Shown here: positions 57,504 through 64,000 of the stretch, in pieces
Numbering within the stretch: position 1 is the stretch's first letter
Layout of the letters: each line of letters starts with the position of its first letter
Assembly: GCA_022072055.1 (NCBI GenBank)
Contig: JAJVIK010000001.1
Span: 62,001-126,000 of the forward strand
Direction: 5' to 3'
Source of the DNA: a bacterium
Lineage (GTDB): Bacteria > Hinthialibacterota > Hinthialibacteria > OLB16
DNA length: 64,000 nt
Translations under genes and position numbers: made by a program
Notes under the pieces: model-generated
What the model was told of the DNA's origin: nothing
The model's database searches: none
Seen by the model: only the letters and a program-made list of their open reading frames with translations

Positions 57504-59669
57504 ATGCGATGGCATCCCTCCCGTTGGCGGCTCTGGCGCTTGTTCTTGAACCCCAGACTGGGTCTTGGAATCCTGGTGCTGATACTCCTACTTATGGCGG
57601 GCTTCCCGCGCCTGGTGTCGGACAACTCGATTGACCGCTGGCTCCGCTACTCGGAAAGCGAGCGCGCCGACCGAACGCTATTCCGGAAAGCCTTCGGCTC
57701 GGATGATTTCATCCTGGTCGCGCTGGAGGAGGCAGCGACGGAGGAGGAGACCTCTCGCCCTCTCATCGCATCCCTCAAGTCGGTGCTCGAACAGAACCTG
57801 CCGGAAGCGGAGGTGGTGACCCCTTACGACCTGGAGTTCCGTGGGCAGGGGGGCCTGCCGCGGTCTCTCTCGCTCGGCTCCCCCACCCATTCGGAATCAC
57901 CGGATTCACTCGGGACTTCGCTCCTGTTCAACCCCAAGAGTCACTCTCTTGGGGTCTTGCTCTTCCCGGAGAGGGAGCGCTTCGAGCGGGTCGAGGTGGA
58001 GGTTGTCCGAGAGGTTGTCGAGAGAATGCTCGCGGGTCGAACCTGGCATCTCGCGGGCCCTTCGGTATTCAATGAAGCTTTGTCGAAACTTGGGGAATCC
58101 AACGAACGTCGCCTGTATCCGTTTGTGGGCGCGCTCCTGGTGATCGCGGTCGCGGTTGTGTTCCGGTCGCTCTGGCTGGGGCTCCTTGCCTCGCTGTCGG
58201 TCCTTCTGTGCGTGCTGGGGACTTATGGGCTTGCGGGGCTTGCGGGAATCCGGATCGACTTGGTTTCCGGTTCGCTCCCTCCGCTCCTGATGGTCATCTG
58301 CCTGACCTCGGCGATCCACTTGCTCAAGGCCTGGCAACGTTTGGGGGGGAGCGCGCGAAGGAATGCCCTTCCGCGAGCGCTCAGGGAAACCTCCGTGCCC
58401 TCGTTCCTCGCGGCGGTCACCACGGCGGTGGGGTTCGGGTCCTTCGCGGGGAGCGATATCCCGGCGCTCTCGGGTATGGGAATCCTCGCGCCGTTCGGAG
58501 TGGTGTTAGGGTGGCTTGTGGTCTATTCCCTTCCCTCTCTGTCGCTTCGGTTCCCCGGCTTCCAGGCCCCCGCGCTCCGAGAGCGCGAAAAAGTGCAAGT
58601 CCGGGTCAGGCAGCTCGATCCGGTCACCCTGCGCCGGAGGGACCATCGCGCGCGCCTTACTCTTGTCTGTGCCTTCCTCTTGGTCGCGCCGGTGGGAATG
58701 CTCTGCGGGCGTCTCTCCTTTGAATCCAATCCCCTTCTCTTCTTCAAGGAGAGTCACCCCCTTCCGACCGCGTACCGGACCATCGAATCTCATCTGATCG
58801 GACTATCCCCCATCGAGGCGGCGATTCATCGAAAGGGATTTGACATGCCCGTCCTGCTTAAGGCCGAGGACCGTCTCCGCGCCCTTCCGGAGGTTGTCCG
58901 GGTCTTTGGCGCGCCGGACCTCGCGGGCCCGATCTTGAGGGGAGCTGCTCCACCGCTCTCGGCTCAGGCTTCGGAGCATCCCCTGACCGAAAAATACGTG
59001 GACAACGAGGGCGATTATTTGCGGCTGACCGTGTTCGCGAAGACCCTTGGGAGCTCCGCTTACACCGACCTCTTGGAGCGGGTGGATCGAATCCTTGACG
59101 AAGAGCTGGGGGAAGGATCGATTGCCGCCCTCACCGGCGTGGTCCCGACCGTGGTGCGCGCGCAGGATTATTTGTTGCGCTCCCAATTCCAGGGTCTGGG
59201 AACAGCGAGCCTGGTCATCTTTCTGCTCACCCTCGTCGGACTCAGGTCGATCGGCTCCACGCTGATTTTCATGATCCCCAATATCGCCCCGGTCCTGGTT
59301 CTCCTTGCGCTTCTCGCCCTGTTCGGGGTGTCGCTGGATGTCGGGACGATCATGGTGGCGAGTGTCACGCTCGGAATCGCGGTGGATGACAGTTATCATG
59401 TCCTGTGGGCCTTTGCGCGCGCGCGGCGCGCTGGCCTCGGGCGTTTCGCCTCGACCGACAAGGTCCGGGAGCGCCTCGGCGGGGCCATCTTCGGCGCGAC
59501 CGCCGCCAACTCCGCGGGGTTTCTGGTGTTGTGCCTTTCAACCTTCCCACCGATGCGCAATTTCGGGATTCTGGTCACGGCGGGATTGTGGCTCGCGCTC
59601 CTGGCGGAGTGGCTGCTCATGCCCGCGCTGCTGGCGGTGTGGCGTCCGAGGCTTTCCGTGGTGGAGTGA
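57504..59669 (+). CDS. MMPL/RND-family transporter
   Basis: Repeated TM clusters (LLVIAVAVVFRSLWLGLLASLSVLLCVLG; VSLDVGTIMVASVTLGIAVDDSYHVLWAFARARRAG). Confidence 0.87.
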   Translation: MRWHPSRWRLWRLFLNPRLGLGILVLILLLMAGFPRLVSDNSIDRWLRYSESERADRTLFRKAFGSDDFILVALEEAATEEETSRPLIASLKSVLEQNLPEAEVVTPYDLEFRGQGGLPRSLSLGSPTHSESPDSLGTSLLFNPKSHSLGVLLFPERERFERVEVEVVREVVERMLAGRTWHLAGPSVFNEALSKLGESNERRLYPFVGALLVIAVAVVFRSLWLGLLASLSVLLCVLGTYGLAGLAGIRIDLVSGSLPPLLMVICLTSAIHLLKAWQRLGGSARRNALPRALRETSVPSFLAAVTTAVGFGSFAGSDIPALSGMGILAPFGVVLGWLVVYSLPSLSLRFPGFQAPALREREKVQVRVRQLDPVTLRRRDHRARLTLVCAFLLVAPVGMLCGRLSFESNPLLFFKESHPLPTAYRTIESHLIGLSPIEAAIHRKGFDMPVLLKAEDRLRALPEVVRVFGAPDLAGPILRGAAPPLSAQASEHPLTEKYVDNEGDYLRLTVFAKTLGSSAYTDLLERVDRILDEELGEGSIAALTGVVPTVVRAQDYLLRSQFQGLGTASLVIFLLTLVGLRSIGSTLIFMIPNIAPVLVLLALLALFGVSLDVGTIMVASVTLGIAVDDSYHVLWAFARARRAGLGRFASTDKVRERLGGAIFGATAANSAGFLVLCLSTFPPMRNFGILVTAGLWLALLAEWLLMPALLAVWRPRLSVVE

Positions 59670-59674
59670 GGGCC

Positions 59675-60757
59675 ATGAACAACACGCTCATAAATCCCTC
59701 CATCCCAGAGCTCATGCAGCTCCATTTCGATCCCAAGTGGGGCGCGCCATTCTGGCTGGATCGTCGCGGATCACTCGGATTCGATCCGCGACGGGAGGTC
59801 ATGAGCGAGGGGGACCTTTTCCGGTTCGGGCCCTTTCCGGAAGAGGAGATCCGTCACGGCCCCTCGCTCCGGTTTGTCCCCCGGCGCTTTCATGAAGAGG
59901 TCTGCAATCTGGTCTTGTCTGAAACGGGTGGGGCCACGGGACACCCGAAGCGTGTCTATTTCAGCCAAGACGAATTCCGCGCCGGATTCATCGACCCCTT
60001 TGTTTTGGTTGCCAAGCAGCTGGGTTGGCCGACGGGGGCGCGCTGGCTCTTTGTCGGACCGACCGGACCCCACATCATCGGGCAGGTGCTTGATCCGATT
60101 TGCCGGGAGCTCGGATCCCCGCCTCCCTTTCGGGTCGACTTCGATCCCCGCTGGGCAAGGAAGCTGGTGGAAGGATCGGTGGCCCGGGAGCGCTATCTTG
60201 AACACATTGTCGCTCAGGCCATGGACATCCTGGAGCGCGAGGAGGTGGGGGTCTTGTTCGCCACCCCCCCCACGCTCAAGCGTCTCGCCGAACGGATGAC
60301 GGACGAGGCTCGAGCGCAAGTCCGAGGGGTCCACTATGGCGGAACCGCGGTTTCCCCCGAGGAGCGCCGGGCGTTCGAGGAGGAGGCTTTTCCAAAAGCG
60401 GTTCACCTTTCCGGATATGGGAACAGCTTGGTGGGGGTGGCTTTTGAGGCGGACCCACGCCGAGAAGGCCCGCTGCGGTACTACCCTTCCGCGCCCAGGC
60501 ACCGCTTGCGCGTTGTGGCCCTGGAGGGAGGAAGCCGGGAGGAGCGACTGAGGGCAGCTGTCCCACCGGGCGAGTCCGGCCAGGTGGTTGTGAGTCGCCT
60601 GGATCGAACCTGTTTCATCCCCAACCTCTTTGAGCGTGACCGGGCCGAGCCGGTCGCTCCGAGCGAAGCGGCCAAGGCGCTTGGCTGGGACTTTCCTGGC
60701 ATTCACAACCCCCACCCGCTATCCTTAGGAGATTCCGCTCCCTCGGGACTGTATTGA
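59675..60757 (+). CDS. Adenylate-forming (ANL/phenylacetate-CoA ligase-like) enzyme
   Basis: LSETGGATGHPKRVYFS resembles the AMP-binding P-loop; VRGVHYGGTAVSPEERRAFEEEAFP..HLSGYGNSLVG. Confidence 0.65.
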   Translation: MNNTLINPSIPELMQLHFDPKWGAPFWLDRRGSLGFDPRREVMSEGDLFRFGPFPEEEIRHGPSLRFVPRRFHEEVCNLVLSETGGATGHPKRVYFSQDEFRAGFIDPFVLVAKQLGWPTGARWLFVGPTGPHIIGQVLDPICRELGSPPPFRVDFDPRWARKLVEGSVARERYLEHIVAQAMDILEREEVGVLFATPPTLKRLAERMTDEARAQVRGVHYGGTAVSPEERRAFEEEAFPKAVHLSGYGNSLVGVAFEADPRREGPLRYYPSAPRHRLRVVALEGGSREERLRAAVPPGESGQVVVSRLDRTCFIPNLFERDRAEPVAPSEAAKALGWDFPGIHNPHPLSLGDSAPSGLY

Positions 60758-62313
60758 TGTCGCGCTTCCGCTCCGTGGCCCTATTCGTGGCGGCATTGGC
60801 CGTTGCAGCCTCCCCTGTTATCGCTCTTGGGGAGGGATCCGGGGACTCCGCGCTCGATCTGGTCCTCCTTTGCCGAGATCAGTTTCACAAGGAGGGGCTT
60901 GCCGATTCCCACCTGCGTGTTCCTCGCTCCGCGCCGTGGCTTGCACTCCGCGAGGGGGATATCCGGGGCTTGGAGGGTCATCTCGCGGAGGGAAACCTGG
61001 ACGACGAGGACCTTCCGGCCTGGATTCGGGAGTGGAGCGCGCACGCCGGGCGTTCCGCGCGGAAGCTCGCCGACCGTCTCACCCCGGAGGGGCGCGCGGC
61101 GCTCCGCGAGAGGATGGGGCCTCTCCATCATCAGGGGGATTTCGCGCGGGAGATCCTCTCGGCTTACCTCAACCTCGGGGAACGCGAGGCGCGCCGTTTC
61201 CGGTCACTTCCGGCAGGGGACCGTCGCGAATGGGTCGAGAAGACGCTCGATGAGCTGGAGCCTTCGATCAAGACCAAGGGCAGATTCGCGAGAAAGATCG
61301 CGCTCGCTCCCCTCTCCCCGTTCGTGTATGGCTGGATGGGACAGCATATCCTTCGCGAGTACTATGGACCCAAGACACCGGAATTCGAGCAATACATCGT
61401 TTACTCCCCGGCGTTGAAATCACTTGCGGGCGACCCAAAGTCGGACCGCTTGGAGTCGCTGCTCTCCCGCTACTCTCCGATCATTGTCCAGGAGATTCCG
61501 AAGGAACCGGACTACCCTCCCACCGATGACCTGATCGGGCGGCTTGTGTGGAGGAAAGGTCCGGAGGGGGGGGTGGTCCTCGAGCCGGATGTACGACGTC
61601 CGGCGGTCTACGCTTACGCGCAACGTCGGCGGATCGGGGGCGAGGATCTGATCCAACTGATCTACACCCATTGGTACGCTGAACACCCGCCGCTCAAGTT
61701 CGCGGATGCCGAGGCGGGGAAGCTGGAGGGGCTGACTATCCGGATCACGCTGGACACCCGGAAGCGCCCGCTGGTTTACGAAACCATTTATGATTGCGGG
61801 TGCTATCACCGGATGTATGTCAGCCGCCGCCTGGAGACCCTCGCGCGCGAGAGATTCGGCGAGCCGCTTTCCGGCAAGACCTTTTCGATTGAAAAGAAGA
61901 CCCGGTTCAAGATTGATCTGGTGGTGTTGGATGCGCTCCGAGACCCGGAACCGGGCGAGCATCCGATCCTGTTCTGCTGGGCGGCCTACCATCTCCCGGG
62001 AAAGATTGCGCTGGGTCGGGTTGAGGAGTTTGCGAAGGGGAAACGGCTTGGAGAAAAGCGGTATGCGCTCTTGCCATACGCGGAACTCGAAAACTCGGAA
62101 TGGAACGGGATCTCACTTGGGGTCTTCAATCCTCAGGGCCTGATCTGGGGTGGCGGGCGAAGGGAGGGCTTGCTGCTCTCGCCCAGCGGGATTTATTACG
62201 CCGGGCATCCTCGTCAGCGTGGAACTCAGATGATCCATTTCGATCAAGAAGATTTCGAGGATCCGAACCTCTTCACCGAGCATCTTCGTTGGCCCGGAAT
62301 TCCCAAGGAGTGA
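60757..62313 (+). CDS. Secreted protein of unknown function
   Basis: Signal peptide MSRFRSVALFVAALAVAASPVIALG; start overlaps the preceding stop. Confidence 0.7.
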   Translation: MSRFRSVALFVAALAVAASPVIALGEGSGDSALDLVLLCRDQFHKEGLADSHLRVPRSAPWLALREGDIRGLEGHLAEGNLDDEDLPAWIREWSAHAGRSARKLADRLTPEGRAALRERMGPLHHQGDFAREILSAYLNLGEREARRFRSLPAGDRREWVEKTLDELEPSIKTKGRFARKIALAPLSPFVYGWMGQHILREYYGPKTPEFEQYIVYSPALKSLAGDPKSDRLESLLSRYSPIIVQEIPKEPDYPPTDDLIGRLVWRKGPEGGVVLEPDVRRPAVYAYAQRRRIGGEDLIQLIYTHWYAEHPPLKFADAEAGKLEGLTIRITLDTRKRPLVYETIYDCGCYHRMYVSRRLETLARERFGEPLSGKTFSIEKKTRFKIDLVVLDALRDPEPGEHPILFCWAAYHLPGKIALGRVEEFAKGKRLGEKRYALLPYAELENSEWNGISLGVFNPQGLIWGGGRREGLLLSPSGIYYAGHPRQRGTQMIHFDQEDFEDPNLFTEHLRWPGIPKE

Positions 62314-62325
62314 AGACCACCGCCC

Positions 62326-63162
62326 ATGTTCAATCGACTTGTTTACCTGCTCCTTTTCACCTTCTTTGCCTTCTCATCGCTTTCCGTGTACGGGCAGCAG
62401 AACCGGGTCTGGCCGGACGATGAAAAGAGGGGAACGAAACGAAAGCCCGCCGCCGTGCAGAAGTCTCCAGCGAATGTCGAGGAAGGCTCCCATACGCCGG
62501 AGGCTCGCCTTCAGAAGGCGGTGCGCCATTTTGACGAAAACGCCCTTGCGGTCCTGACCGAGGAACTGTCCGCGAATACCTTCGGGGAGGCCGAGTATAA
62601 GGTCGAACTTCTGCTCGCGAAATGCCATCTCGCGCGCTGTGATCTGAGGCGCTTCATGCGCAAAACTTATGACCTGGAGAAGAAACAGGACAAGGAATAT
62701 CGCAAAGAGGAGGCGGAGCTGGCCGAGGCGGGGCTTGTCCACGCTCAACGCGCGCTGGAGCTCGATCCCCGCTCCTCCGAGGCGCATCGGGTTGCCGGGG
62801 AGCTCTATATCCACGAGATCACCGGACCGATCGCGGGCTTCCGCTTTGGTCCGAAGGGCCGGACCGAGATCGAAAAGGCGATAGAATTGGACCCCAAGAA
62901 CCCGGAGGCGCGTCGGGCCATCGGCCTCATGTATCTCTACAACCCCGCCATCAACGGCGGCGATCCGAAGAAGGCCGCCGAAACCTTCGACTCCGTGGTG
63001 AAGATGGGCGGGGATGACCGGGCGTATGTGCTCGCCGGACGGGCGTACCTCAAGCTCGAGAACCTCTCCACCGCCAAGGAGCGCTTCGCGGCGGCGCTAA
63101 AGGCCAATCCGAAGAATGTGGAGGCCAAGGAGCTCTTGAAGCAGATGGAGGGAGGCAGGTGA
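62326..63162 (+). CDS. TPR-repeat protein
   Basis: LVHAQRALELDPRSSEAHRVAGELYI..IEKAIELDPKNPEARRAIGLMYLYNP..AKERFAAALKANPKNVEAKELLK. Confidence 0.85.
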   Translation: MFNRLVYLLLFTFFAFSSLSVYGQQNRVWPDDEKRGTKRKPAAVQKSPANVEEGSHTPEARLQKAVRHFDENALAVLTEELSANTFGEAEYKVELLLAKCHLARCDLRRFMRKTYDLEKKQDKEYRKEEAELAEAGLVHAQRALELDPRSSEAHRVAGELYIHEITGPIAGFRFGPKGRTEIEKAIELDPKNPEARRAIGLMYLYNPAINGGDPKKAAETFDSVVKMGGDDRAYVLAGRAYLKLENLSTAKERFAAALKANPKNVEAKELLKQMEGGR

Positions 63163-63190
63163 GGCAGGCTCGGAGGGGGAACGTTGGAGC

Positions 63191-63250
63191 GGCGCGCTCC
63201 GTCGCGTCCCGTTGCCGCGTAAGGATAGCCACGACTGAGCGTGGCCCTCC
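63191..63250. repeat. Dispersed intergenic repeat, copy B
   Basis: ggcgcgctccgtcgcgtccc...agccacgactgagcgtggccctcc; compare 38376-38450. Confidence 0.6.
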
Positions 63251-63278
63251 AATCAGCGACAACATGGCGCCCCTGTTC

Positions 63279-64000
63279 CTAATAGATCGACCAATTCTCC
63301 ACGGATGAGGTGTATTGTTGGAGATACGTGTAGGAGAGGTCGTCGAAATAGATGAACTGGGAATGTCCATCAATCTGAGTGGTGATGATGCCGAAGCGAT
63401 CGTAAAGGCCGCCCGCCTGCTTGTCTTGCGGGTCCAGGTTGACCGCCGCTTCTTCGTCATCAAGGAATAGAGATATCCGCCCGCTACCGGTTCCCCCGCT
63501 GGGATCGTAGAAAAGCTTCCAGTTATGAGTCGCGCCGTTGGGGAGGATGTGCGGACCGCTCGGCGGGATTTCTTGCCCAAGTTCGATCATCCGGAAAACC
63601 GGTCGAAAATAGAAACCCTCGCTGCTCGGTCCTTCGACCATGATTCCCAAGAAGCTCTGAGGGAGGGCGCTGGCGTCTGTCCCCGCCTCGCGGCTCAGGG
63701 TTGAATGGAACCACCCAATCAATGTGGTGCTGTCCGAGACCACTTGCCGGAAATTGACAGTCCCCGAGGCCATCAAGGGATGGTCGCTGCTCAAGAGATT
63801 GAGACGGTCCGCGTAGTGGGCCATTCGGTCCTCGAAATGCCAGTCGCCCCGGAAAACCACGCCGCCCATCTCGCCAGGCGCGGCGCCCGCATGGTTGGTC
63901 GGACTGAACCCGAAGTCGAACCGGGGGCGGATCACACAGTCGGTGTAAGAACGCCGATTCTGGAAGCCCTCCCATCCGGGGTCGGAGGCAAAACCCTCCG
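63279..64000 (-). CDS. Secreted protein, partial (5' end beyond the window), C-terminus VENWSIY
   Basis: Open frame continues to the window edge (EGFASDPGWEGFQNRRSYTDCVIRPRFDFGFSPTNHAG); C-terminus YLQQYTSSVENWSIY*. Confidence 0.65.
   Translation of the reverse strand, partial: EGFASDPGWEGFQNRRSYTDCVIRPRFDFGFSPTNHAGAAPGEMGGVVFRGDWHFEDRMAHYADRLNLLSSDHPLMASGTVNFRQVVSDSTTLIGWFHSTLSREAGTDASALPQSFLGIMVEGPSSEGFYFRPVFRMIELGQEIPPSGPHILPNGATHNWKLFYDPSGGTGSGRISLFLDDEEAAVNLDPQDKQAGGLYDRFGIITTQIDGHSQFIYFDDLSYTYLQQYTSSVENWSIY

Overview
GC-rich bacterial chromosomal window with about 45 supported genes, dense coding, and no rRNA, tRNA or CRISPR array that I could see. Main contents, left to right: (i) the edge of a HybA-like 4Fe-4S ferredoxin gene; (ii) two tandem giant secreted paralogs with about 48-aa propeller-type repeats (21 and 14 by eye), PKD domains, Thr/Pro-rich tails and a shared C-terminus; (iii) a signalling locus with a LuxR-type regulator, an ECF-like sigma factor, a 1969-aa protein combining CHAT protease, cyclase-homology, Ser/Thr kinase, TM, 14 WD40 repeats and LRRs, and a 420-aa orphan; (iv) BatA-like membrane genes; (v) a four-gene two-component operon coupled by ATGA overlaps and ending in an apparently degenerate HD-GYP protein; (vi) a ChlI/MoxR-like AAA+ gene followed by MNT/HEPN; (vii) an Alg14-Alg13-type fused glycosyltransferase; (viii) sugar catabolism genes (Gfo/Idh/MocA, DUF6807-like, GH116-like, cupin, PQQ-like); (ix) several toxin-antitoxin modules, one decayed and bracketed by a 93-bp direct repeat duplicating the 5' end of a Tat-exported GH116-like gene; (x) an SCP2/hydrolase, MMPL, adenylate-forming and TPR cluster. 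The strongest candidates for something new are the CHAT-kinase-WD40-LRR locus (11.8-20.7 kb), the modular 7n-repeat giant proteins with a shared C-terminal VE[DN]W-x-x-Y motif, and the decayed VapBC-like insertion. All family assignments come from reading motifs; no database search was run.
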